A DNA stretch of 64,000 nt, from assembly GCA_031549185.1 (NCBI GenBank), contig JAVBQG010000014.1, forward strand, positions 1 to 64,000, in the 5' to 3' direction. Under the pieces are notes generated by a model. The model was not told where the DNA came from. It saw nothing but the letters and a program-made list of their open reading frames with translations, and did not search any database. Numbering within the stretch: the first letter of the stretch is position 1; each line of letters opens with the position of its first letter. The position numbers and the translations under genes were made by a program. Of the stretch, positions 28,337 to 36,007 are shown one piece after another. The DNA comes from JAVBQG01 sp031549185 (GTDB taxonomy: Bacteria > Synergistota > Synergistia > Synergistales > Synergistaceae).

Positions 28337-29415
28337 ACCAGATCGAGACGCCGCACAGCATCCTGATCGTGGACGACGATGCCACGAATCTGCGGATGCT
28401 GCAGGAAATTCTGAAGTCTACATACAAGGTCTACCCCGCCCCATCCGGCGAGAGGGCTCTTGCCTTTCTGGCGAAGCACATCCCCGACCTGATTCTGCTC
28501 GATGTGGAGATGCCGGGTATGAATGGCTACGAAGTCATATCGCGGATCAAAGAGGATCCTCGTCTGATGACGACCCCGGTCCTCTTTCTAACGGCACAGG
28601 AGGGACGGGAGAAAGAGGAGATGGCCCTTCGGCTCGGCGCGGCCGACTACATCCTCAAACCGATCACGGCCGGCGTCGTACGCGCGCGCGTGGACATGCA
28701 GATCGAACTCGAGGTCTACCGCAAGCGCCTCGAACACCTCGTCGAGCGCAAGACGCAGCAGCTGCGAAACACGCAGGACTCCATCTTGGACATTCTGGCC
28801 AACGTCACGGCCTGGCGCGACAGCGGAACGGGCGGGCACATCACGCGCACGACGTCGTACTCCCAGCTCATCGTACAGTGCCTGCAGAGAAAGGGAAACC
28901 CGAACTACATCGTCAGCCCCTCGTACGGCGAGAGCATCATCAAAACCGCCAAGCTGCACGACATCGGCAAGGTCGCCATCTCGGACAGCATTCTGCTCAA
29001 GCCGGGACGCCTGACGCCGGAGGAGTTCGACGAGATCAAGAAACACACGACCTACGGAGCGCAGATGATCGACGACGCAATCGAGGACCTGGGCGACGAG
29101 TCGTCGTTCCTGCACGTCGCGCGCGAAATCGTCATCTCGCACCACGAGTGGTGGGACGGATCCGGCTATCCCAAAGGGCTGAAGGGAAACGACATTCCCA
29201 TCTCCGGCAGGATCATGGCGATCTCCGATATCTACGACTCGCTCACCTCGGAGAGACCGTACAAGGGAGCCATGTGCCACGACGAGGCGATGGCCATCAT
29301 CTACAAGGAGACCGGGCCTCACTTCGACCCGCTCCTGATCGAGCTCTTGGAGGACACCTATCCGCAGTTCGAGGAGATTGCCAAGAAGCACCTCGGCGAC
29401 ATGTGCAAGGTTTAG
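28333..29415 (+). CDS. Response regulator with HD-GYP c-di-GMP phosphodiesterase domain
   Basis: A 360-residue protein. Receiver domain 10-125 has SILIVDDDATN and LLDVEMPGMNGYE (phospho-Asp) with the conserved Lys in YILKPI. The HD-GYP domain (150-350) shows KLHDIGKVAI, HHEWWDGSGYPKGL and DIYDSLTSERPYK, so c-di-GMP hydrolysis is likely. Its ATG overlaps the stop of the hybrid kinase (ATGA), making it the probable output of that kinase. Stop codons overlap with cbiA on the opposite strand. Confidence 0.93.
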   Translation: MNQIETPHSILIVDDDATNLRMLQEILKSTYKVYPAPSGERALAFLAKHIPDLILLDVEMPGMNGYEVISRIKEDPRLMTTPVLFLTAQEGREKEEMALRLGAADYILKPITAGVVRARVDMQIELEVYRKRLEHLVERKTQQLRNTQDSILDILANVTAWRDSGTGGHITRTTSYSQLIVQCLQRKGNPNYIVSPSYGESIIKTAKLHDIGKVAISDSILLKPGRLTPEEFDEIKKHTTYGAQMIDDAIEDLGDESSFLHVAREIVISHHEWWDGSGYPKGLKGNDIPISGRIMAISDIYDSLTSERPYKGAMCHDEAMAIIYKETGPHFDPLLIELLEDTYPQFEEIAKKHLGDMCKV

Positions 29416-30821
29416 ACCTTCAATAGCCGGGCGGCCGCCTGTGGGCAGGCGTAAAAATTGATGTGCAGGTATGTCGCGAGCAGGGCGGGTATCCCCTGCT
29501 CGTTATTTTTCGCGAATCCGTCGGTCCAGCCCTCTCCGCGCCCGGATGCGCGCGACACTGAGAATGCGTTCTCCCGCTCCGTTTCGGCCGTCGTTATCTT
29601 CGAGTAGTGGAACTCGTGCGCCCTGACCGTCTCTCCTTCGCGAAACAAAAGATTGTCGCAGAGCGCCGTCGCGTTCACGTAGCCGAAGCGCTGAAGGCGG
29701 TCGGTCATCGCGGCGTCGCCGCCGATCAGCCCCGTCATGGGGTGGCGTTCGTCCCGGCAGTGTATGGCATCCGTCAGATACATCATGCCGCCGCACTCGG
29801 CGTAGATTTTCCGCTCTCGCGCGAAGGCGCGGAGCGATTCGATGTAAGGGCGGTTTTCCGACAGCCCGTTCGCGAACTCCTCGGGATAACCTCCAGGCAG
29901 GATCAAAACGTCCGCGTCCGCCGGCAGGGCGCCGTCGCGCATCGGCGAGGTGTAGAGAATCTCCGCGCCCAGGCGCTCCAACAATTCCCAGTTCTCCGGG
30001 TAGTGAAAGCAGAAGGCGTCGTCGCGCGCGATCGCCACTCGCACAGCCGAGCCGTCCGTTTTGCGCACAGCGGGGGGCAGCTGCGGCTTGACGTAGGGCG
30101 CCTGCGGCGCTTCCGCAAGCGCGACGAGTTTTTCGAGGTCGATGTGCTCCCGCACGGCGGCCGTCATGCGCGCTAGCCTCTCCTCCGTGTCGCGGCGCTC
30201 CTTCGCGGGAATCAGCCCCAGATGCCGCGAGGGAAACGCGACATCCGACACCTTCGGGAGCCACCCGACGAGCGGAATCCCCACGAAGCGATCCAACGCG
30301 TCGCGTATGAGACTCGCATGCCCCTCCCCCGCCACGCGGTTCGCGATCACGCCGGCGACGCGCGGCGCAAGGGGCTCCAACGAGGCAAAGCCGTGCGCGA
30401 GCGCGGCGACGCTGGTGGCCGCAGCAGCAGCGTCGACCAGCAGGATCACGGGGAGGTCGAGGGCGCGCGCCAGCCACGCCGTCGAATAGAGGCCCTCCGA
30501 CCCCAGGCCGTCGTACATTCCCATGACGCCCTCCACGACGGCGATGCCGGCAGTGGCCATGCCCTCCCGCGCCTTGCAGCCCTCCGCATAGAAGAAGGGC
30601 ATCAGATCGGGGTTCGGAAACCCGTCGAGGCTTCGACAGCTCCTGCCGGCCCCCAACGAAAGGTACGTGGGATCGACGAAATCGGGGCCGGTCTTGAAGG
30701 GCTGTACGACATGCCCGGCCTGCGCAAGCCCCGCGCAGATCGCGGAGCAAACCGTCGTCTTGCCGACGCCGCTCGACGTCGCCGCGACGATGAACCCCTT
30801 CGTTTGCGTGAACGCCGTCAT
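29412..30821 (-). CDS. cbiA: Cobyrinate a,c-diamide synthase
   Basis: A 469-residue ATP-dependent glutamine amidotransferase that amidates carboxylates a and c of cobyrinate in anaerobic cobalamin synthesis. The N-terminal dethiobiotin-synthetase-like P-loop is ATSSGVGKTTV, with KTGPDFVDPTY downstream. The GATase_3 domain has ILPGGYPEEFA and the nucleophile Cys in AECGGMMYL, followed by HEFHYS. ATG 30821 shares its A with the TGA of the alcohol dehydrogenase gene, so the two are coupled. No other cob/cbi genes are in the window. Confidence 0.95.
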   Translation of the reverse strand: MTAFTQTKGFIVAATSSGVGKTTVCSAICAGLAQAGHVVQPFKTGPDFVDPTYLSLGAGRSCRSLDGFPNPDLMPFFYAEGCKAREGMATAGIAVVEGVMGMYDGLGSEGLYSTAWLARALDLPVILLVDAAAAATSVAALAHGFASLEPLAPRVAGVIANRVAGEGHASLIRDALDRFVGIPLVGWLPKVSDVAFPSRHLGLIPAKERRDTEERLARMTAAVREHIDLEKLVALAEAPQAPYVKPQLPPAVRKTDGSAVRVAIARDDAFCFHYPENWELLERLGAEILYTSPMRDGALPADADVLILPGGYPEEFANGLSENRPYIESLRAFARERKIYAECGGMMYLTDAIHCRDERHPMTGLIGGDAAMTDRLQRFGYVNATALCDNLLFREGETVRAHEFHYSKITTAETERENAFSVSRASGRGEGWTDGFAKNNEQGIPALLATYLHINFYACPQAAARLLKV

Positions 30822-31969
30822 CAAAGAGCGGCCCTGTAGAGTTCCAGCACCTGCTGCGCCGAGTACGGCCTCGGGTTCGTGCGGCCGATCGCCTCCGCCA
30901 TCGCCTCCTCGGCGAGCGTCGGCAGATCCTTCTCCTTCACGCCGATCTCTGCGAGCCCGGAGGGGAGGCCGATCTCCCGCGACAGGTTGAAGAGCGCGCG
31001 AACCAGCGACTCGCCGTTCTCTCGCCCGCTGCGCCACTCCTTGCCCGCGTCCATGGCGACCGCGAGCTCCGAAAATTTGTCCGAGGCCTGGTCGAGGTTG
31101 AAGCGCGCGACGTGCGGCAGGAGCAGCGCGTTGCAGAGCCCGTGCGGCAGGTTATACATGCCGCCGAGGGGGTGCGACATGCCGTGCGTCAACCCCAGGC
31201 CGGCGTTGTTGAACGCGGTCGCGGCCAGAAAACTCGCGTAGCACATGTGCTCGCGCGCGTCGATGTTCGACCCTTCGCGGACGGCTGTGGCGAGGTTCCC
31301 GCCGATCAGCTGTACCGCCTTGTAGGCCTTCGCGTCCGTCACCGGCGTAGCGCCGGTCGACACGTACGACTCGATCGCGTGCGTCAACGCATCCATGCCG
31401 GTCGCGGCCGTTAGCGACGGCGGCATCGAGATCATCATCTCCGGGTCGTTCACGGAGACGTTCGGCGTCATATGCCAGTCGACGATCGTGAATTTGGAGT
31501 GGTCCTCGTCGTCCGAGATGACGGCGAACTGCGTCACCTCGCTGCCGGAGCCGGCCGTAGTGCTGACCGCGATGAAGGGAGGCATCGCGCGCTCCGATTT
31601 GTTCGTGCCGTCGTAGTCGCGAATGCGCCCGCCGTTTGCGGCGACGAGCCCGATGCCCTTGGCCGTGTCGATCGCGCTGCCGCCTCCGACTGCGACGACG
31701 AGGTCGCATTGACACTCGCCGTACTTCCCCACGCCGCGCTCGACGACGGCCACGGTTGGGTTGGGGACGGCCTCGCAGTAGCTGACCGAACGAATGCCCT
31801 CTTCTCTCAGCAGCTCGGCGATTTCGGCCGCCTGCGACTCGCCCACGGCGCCAACGGACGCCACGATAAACGCGCAGCTGCCGTGCAGGATCTTCGCCTC
31901 TTTGCCGATCTCCTTGACAGAGCCCCGTCCGATCAGGTTCAACATCGGGATGTAGTACCGACAGTTCAT
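30821..31969 (-). CDS. Iron-containing alcohol dehydrogenase
   Basis: A 382-residue group III alcohol dehydrogenase. The NAD(P) site is VGGGSAIDTAKG, and the Fe/Zn ligands lie in ATGMDALTHAIE and in HGMSHPLGG, NLPHGLCNALLLPHV. ATG 31969 follows AAGGG; the frame is open to 31990. PduQ and EutG, the alcohol dehydrogenases of microcompartments, belong to this family, which is notable because a PduS/PduT-like pair is divergent 186 bases away. The substrate cannot be read from the sequence. Confidence 0.92.
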   Translation of the reverse strand: MNCRYYIPMLNLIGRGSVKEIGKEAKILHGSCAFIVASVGAVGESQAAEIAELLREEGIRSVSYCEAVPNPTVAVVERGVGKYGECQCDLVVAVGGGSAIDTAKGIGLVAANGGRIRDYDGTNKSERAMPPFIAVSTTAGSGSEVTQFAVISDDEDHSKFTIVDWHMTPNVSVNDPEMMISMPPSLTAATGMDALTHAIESYVSTGATPVTDAKAYKAVQLIGGNLATAVREGSNIDAREHMCYASFLAATAFNNAGLGLTHGMSHPLGGMYNLPHGLCNALLLPHVARFNLDQASDKFSELAVAMDAGKEWRSGRENGESLVRALFNLSREIGLPSGLAEIGVKEKDLPTLAEEAMAEAIGRTNPRPYSAQQVLELYRAAL

Positions 31970-32072
31970 CTCGCACCCTTCTCCTCCCAATTTATCGCTA
32001 CGTTTCGCTTGTCGAATTTTTAAGGCTTTTCGGCCCGTACTTTACGCACCGCCGCGCGGCGCTTTGTGCTAA

Positions 32073-32078
32073 TATAAT
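32073..32078 (+). promoter_or_regulatory. -10 element before the PduS-like gene
   Basis: TATAAT with no clear -35. It lies 78 bases upstream of the chosen start in the divergent gap with the alcohol dehydrogenase gene. Confidence 0.4.
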
Positions 32079-32155
32079 GAAGCAAATTACCTCGTACCCC
32101 GTACGCCAAAATACGGAATCCAGCACCTACTGCTGAACGTGAGAAGGTGAAAGAT

Positions 32156-33478
32156 TTGGACGTTCTGGAAAAGGTAAAGGCCGCCGGAGTCATCGGCGCG
32201 GGCGGAGCCGGTTTTCCCACACACGTCAAATTGAGCGCCAACCCCGAATATCTGATCGTCAACGGAGCGGAATGCGAGCCCTTGCTGCGGGTGGATCAGC
32301 AGCTGGGCGTGCAATACGCCGCGGAGCTGCTGGCGACGCTTGAGACGCTTCGCCGAGCGATGGGCGCGAAGACGGCGATCTACGGCCTCAAAGAAAAATA
32401 CCACGACACCATCGACGCGCTGAACGCCTCTCTCCCCTCCTATCCGAACATCACAGTCACGACGCTACGCAACACGTACCCTGCCGGAGACGAGCAGGTG
32501 CTCGTCTACGAGACGATCGGACGCGTCGTCCCGGAGGGGGGCATTCCCATCGCCGTGGGCGCGGTCGTGCTGAACGTCGAGACACTCTACAACATCGCGC
32601 GCGCACTGGAGGACACCCCGGTGACACGCAAATTCCTCACGGTCGGCGGGGCAGTCGCCTCACCCGCAACCGCGCGCTTCCCCGTCGGCATCACCGTGCG
32701 GGAGGCGATCGATTTCTGCGGCGGCCCCACAATCGAAGATTTCGTCGTGATCGACGGCGGTCCGATGATGGGCAAGACGACGCGGGCGGAATCGCCGATC
32801 ACGAAAACCACGAAGGGCCTTCTCGTCCTGCCGGCGAATCATCCGTGGGTTCTGGCGAAGGACAAGGACATCGAGCGCATGATGCGAGTGGCCAAGATCT
32901 CCTGCTGCCACTGCATGCTCTGCACGGAGGTCTGCCCCCGCTACCTGCTGGGGCATCAGCTGCACCCGGACAAGATGATGCGCCTCGCGTCGTACAACAC
33001 GACGGCCGAGCAGGATGCCGCCGCCACGGAGGCCTTTCTCTGCTGCGAGTGCGGCCTCTGCGAGCTGGGGTGCATCATGGACTTGCAGCCGTGGAAGCTG
33101 CACCAAGAGCTGAAAAATCGCTTCGCGGCGCTCGGCGTCAAGAACCCCCACAAAAAAGCGCCGGACCGTCCGCTGCGATTCCGTGACTTCAAGCTCTACC
33201 CGGTGCCCAAGCTGACTCGCCGTATCGCCATGACCCAATACGACGTACCGGCACCGATGAAGGGCGATTACGACCGCAAGGTCGAGCGCGTGGCGCTGCC
33301 GCTCAAGCAGTCGCTCGGCGCGCCCGCCCGTCCGGTCGTGGAAGTCGGCGCGACGGTAAATCACGGGGATCTCGTCGCGGATATCCCGGAGAACGCTCTC
33401 GGGAGCCGTCTGCACGCACCGATCTCCGGCCGCGTGGCGTCGGTCGGCGACGGAAAAATTATCATAGAAGCGGTATAG
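32156..33478 (+). CDS. PduS/RnfC-like flavo-iron-sulfur protein
   Basis: A 440-residue protein in PduS order: a Complex I 51K-like FMN-binding region (VIGAGGAGFPTHVKL, NGAECEPLL), an SLBB segment (VGGAVASPATARFPVG), two [4Fe-4S] motifs (CCHCMLCTEVCP and CCECGLCELGC) and a C-terminal RnfC barrel-sandwich (HGDLVADIPENA). PduS is a cobalamin reductase and electron donor in propanediol microcompartments. AGAAGG (32142-32147) is eight bases before TTG 32156, preferred over GTG 32147. It lies 12 bases ahead of a PduT-like gene. Unlike true RnfC, no other rnf genes follow. Confidence 0.88.
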   Translation: MDVLEKVKAAGVIGAGGAGFPTHVKLSANPEYLIVNGAECEPLLRVDQQLGVQYAAELLATLETLRRAMGAKTAIYGLKEKYHDTIDALNASLPSYPNITVTTLRNTYPAGDEQVLVYETIGRVVPEGGIPIAVGAVVLNVETLYNIARALEDTPVTRKFLTVGGAVASPATARFPVGITVREAIDFCGGPTIEDFVVIDGGPMMGKTTRAESPITKTTKGLLVLPANHPWVLAKDKDIERMMRVAKISCCHCMLCTEVCPRYLLGHQLHPDKMMRLASYNTTAEQDAAATEAFLCCECGLCELGCIMDLQPWKLHQELKNRFAALGVKNPHKKAPDRPLRFRDFKLYPVPKLTRRIAMTQYDVPAPMKGDYDRKVERVALPLKQSLGAPARPVVEVGATVNHGDLVADIPENALGSRLHAPISGRVASVGDGKIIIEAV

Positions 33479-33490
33479 GGGGCGAATACA

Positions 33491-34042
33491 TTGAGCAGCA
33501 GAGCTATCGGGCTCGTAGAGTACAAATCCATACCACTGGGCATCGAGTCGGCAAACGCGATGTTGCGCGAGGCCGACGTGGAGCTGGTCTTTTCGAGCCC
33601 CGTCTGCCCCGGCAAATACGTCACGATCATCGAGGGCACGGTCGACTCGGTCAAGCGCGCGCTTCAAAAGGCGGAACGCACCGGGCGCGAGTTCATGCTC
33701 GACTCCCAGCTCATCCTGAACCCGAACGAGCAGGTCTGCCCCGCGATCACGGGAACCACCTTCGTAGACGAGGTGGAGAACGTCGGCGGTGTCGAGACGA
33801 TGGGCGCCATCGCCTCCGTTCGCGCCGGGGACATCGCCGCGAAGTCCTCCAACGTACGCCTGATGGAGATTCGCATTGCGCGCGGACTGGGCGGCAAGAG
33901 CTACGTCCTCTTCTGTGGAGAGCTGGAGAGCGTCAAGAACGCGGTCGCCGTCTGTATGCGCGAGATCGGCGAGGAGGGCGGCATCACCAGCTCCACCGTC
34001 GTCTCCGCGCCGCACCCAAAATTGATCCCATTTTTATTCTAG
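33491..34042 (+). CDS. PduT-like tandem bacterial microcompartment shell protein
   Basis: A 183-residue protein with two BMC domains (about 4-85 and 96-180): AIGLVEYKSIPLGIESANAM, then GGVETMGAIASVRAGD. The Cys in SPVCPGKYV aligns with the pore cysteine of PduT that, three per trimer, holds a [4Fe-4S] cluster. IARGLGGKSYVLFCGE matches the second PduT domain. TTG 33491 follows AGGGGG at good spacing. PduT contacts PduS, and the two are adjacent here. No BMC-H, BMC-P or enzyme core is in the window. Confidence 0.9.
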   Translation: MSSRAIGLVEYKSIPLGIESANAMLREADVELVFSSPVCPGKYVTIIEGTVDSVKRALQKAERTGREFMLDSQLILNPNEQVCPAITGTTFVDEVENVGGVETMGAIASVRAGDIAAKSSNVRLMEIRIARGLGGKSYVLFCGELESVKNAVAVCMREIGEEGGITSSTVVSAPHPKLIPFLF

Positions 34043-34053
34043 GAACGAAACGT

Positions 34054-34581
34054 ATGGGACAACCGAGTGCCCTCTTCCTCAAGGTCCCGATGTCGAAAGC
34101 GGCCTTCGGCCGGTGGCTGGCCGCGCCGATCAAGCACATCGAGGACTACGGCGACTGGCGCGAGATGAACCCGGAAATGGCGGCGCACTTCGACGAGTGG
34201 GCCGACTCCTTCTACAGGTTCAGGCACAAAACGGTCGGCGATCTGATGGACGCCGCTGCGGAGCGCTCGGAGTTCTTCTGCTGCGAGTATGACGACGAAG
34301 AGAAAGCCGCCTTCGTCGCGGACATCGCGCAGGACGCAAATCCGACCGAGATCGCAATCGCGCTGGCGGCGCTGCGCAGTGCGGAGGCATTTGTCGACGC
34401 GGACGCGGCGGGCTATATCTACGTCTACCCCGCCTCCTCGGGAGGAGACCCCGAGGCCTTGATGCAAATCGGACAGGGGACGTCGAAGTTCCTCCCCATC
34501 GGGGACACCTCCCCGGACGTGCTCTATTTCGTCAGCGAGGCCGAGGAATTTATCGAAGCCCTCTTGGAAGACGAGGACTGA
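34054..34581 (+). CDS. Unknown protein co-located with the PduST-like pair
   Basis: A 175-residue acidic soluble protein starting 11 bases after the PduT-like gene and ending at the start of a small EamA gene, so it is almost surely in the same operon. I recognise no domain. Residues 12-60 are helical (FGRWLAAPIKHIEDYGDW). ERSEFFCCEYDDEE has adjacent cysteines, and the tail (AEEFIEALLEDED) is very acidic. It might be an accessory or immunity-type small protein; nothing seen assigns a role. Confidence 0.7.
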   Translation: MGQPSALFLKVPMSKAAFGRWLAAPIKHIEDYGDWREMNPEMAAHFDEWADSFYRFRHKTVGDLMDAAAERSEFFCCEYDDEEKAAFVADIAQDANPTEIAIALAALRSAEAFVDADAAGYIYVYPASSGGDPEALMQIGQGTSKFLPIGDTSPDVLYFVSEAEEFIEALLEDED

Positions 34582-35012
34582 TGTTCGGTTTCGGGTGGCT
34601 TGGCTGGGCGTTTCTCTCGGCTTTTTTCGCAGGCCTCACTGCGATCCTTGCCAAGATCGGCGTTTCAAATGTAAATTCGAACCTCGCGACTGCGATCCGT
34701 ACGACGGTGATCCTGGTCTTTTCGTGGGCAATCGTTCTCTTCACCGGACAGACATCCGCGATGAAAAACCTCGCCTCACGCACGCTCTTCTTTCTCGTAC
34801 TCTCCGGAATCGCGACAGGCCTGTCGTGGCTCTGCTACTTTCGAGCCCTGCAACTTGGCCCGGCCTCCAAAGTCGCTCCGATCGACAAACTCTCGGTGGT
34901 ATTTGTCATGATCCTTTCAGTCCTGATACTCGGGGAAAAACTTTCTCCGGCCACAGTCCTCGGCGGCGTTTTGATCGTCGCGGGCTCGTTGATACTCGCG
35001 CTTTTCACCTGA
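34581..35012 (+). CDS. Single-domain EamA/DMT-type membrane transporter
   Basis: A 143-residue integral membrane protein with four to five helices. LSAFFAGLTAILAKIGV, LSWLCYFRALQLGPASKVAPIDKLS and VLILGEKLSPATVLGGVLI are the hallmark of one EamA repeat. Full EamA transporters have two repeats, so this one probably dimerises. Its ATG overlaps the preceding TGA, placing it in the PduST-like operon. Substrate unknown. Confidence 0.85.
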   Translation: MFGFGWLGWAFLSAFFAGLTAILAKIGVSNVNSNLATAIRTTVILVFSWAIVLFTGQTSAMKNLASRTLFFLVLSGIATGLSWLCYFRALQLGPASKVAPIDKLSVVFVMILSVLILGEKLSPATVLGGVLIVAGSLILALFT

Positions 35013-35027
35013 TCCCCCTCGCAGACA

Positions 35028-35069
35028 TTAAAAAAAAGAGGAGATCCCGATTTTCGAGATCCCCCCTCG
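35028..35069 (-). terminator. Intrinsic terminator of the secF transcript
   Basis: On the minus strand a long bulged hairpin (GAGGGGGGATCTCGA, loop AAA, TCGGGATCTCCTC) is followed by eight T. It ends the yajC-secD-secF transcript and faces the convergent EamA gene. Confidence 0.85.
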
Positions 35070-35106
35070 CTGTCTTCGGTAATTTCTCCCGACAACGCGC
35101 CCGTTG

Positions 35107-35988
35107 CTATTTGGCCGGTTTGCGCAGGTACCACTCGACCAGCACGGCGCTCGCAACATAGATAGAGCTGTATGTGCCGACAATGATGCCGACGAGGAAC
35201 GCGAAGGCGAGATTCGATATGACCTCTCCGCCGAGGAAGAACATCGCGAGGACAGGCAAGAGTGTGGTCAAGGACGTGTTGATCGTACGGGATAACGTCT
35301 GGTTGAGGGAGTTGTTGACCAGCTCGACGATACCCCTCGTCCGAAGCTGTCCCCAGTTCTCGCGAATGCGGTCGAGCACGACGATCGAGTCGTTCAGCGA
35401 ATAGCCGATTACCGTCAGGATCGCCGCAATAAATGACGTCGAGATCTCGCGTCCCGTAAGGCTGTAGACGCCGAGCATGACGATCGTGTCGTGCACGAGC
35501 GAGAGGACCGCGGAGGCGCTGAAGCGGAAGCTGAAGCGGAACGCCATGTACAACAGGATACCCAGGATGGCGAGGGATACCGCGATGAGCGCCTGTTTGC
35601 GCAACTCCTTCCCCACAACCGGGCCGACTGTATCGATTTTCTGGATCGTGACCTTGCCGTACCCCTTCTCGAGAGCCGTCATGATGCTCTTGCGCGCTAC
35701 GTCGCCAGCGTCCTGATAACGGATCAGAATGTTCCTGTCGTCGTACGCCTGAATCGTCGCCTGCCCCTGCCCGATGGAGGAGAGCGTCTCTCGCACGGAG
35801 CCGACGTCCACCGCTTTCTCGAATTCCACCTGCATGGCAACGCCGCCCGCAAAATCGACACTGAAGTTCACGCCCTTCGTAGCGAGAAGAAGGAGGCTGC
35901 CGAGAATCAGCACCAAGCTCACCGCAATCGAGACCTTGCGGTATTTCATAAATGGTAAATTCAGTTTTGAAGCATCAAAGGTAGCCAT
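35107..35988 (-). CDS. secF: Protein translocase subunit SecF
   Basis: A 293-residue inner-membrane protein with six transmembrane helices. It has NFSVDFAGGVAMQV near the N-terminus, the SecD/F-conserved SLNDSIVVLDRIREN and a C-terminal helix pair. With SecD it uses proton or sodium flow to pull secreted proteins across the membrane. It lies 19 bases after secD on the same strand. Confidence 0.95.
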   Translation of the reverse strand: MATFDASKLNLPFMKYRKVSIAVSLVLILGSLLLLATKGVNFSVDFAGGVAMQVEFEKAVDVGSVRETLSSIGQGQATIQAYDDRNILIRYQDAGDVARKSIMTALEKGYGKVTIQKIDTVGPVVGKELRKQALIAVSLAILGILLYMAFRFSFRFSASAVLSLVHDTIVMLGVYSLTGREISTSFIAAILTVIGYSLNDSIVVLDRIRENWGQLRTRGIVELVNNSLNQTLSRTINTSLTTLLPVLAMFFLGGEVISNLAFAFLVGIIVGTYSSIYVASAVLVEWYLRKPAK

Positions 35989-36007
35989 CGAACCACATCT
36001 CCTCCGC

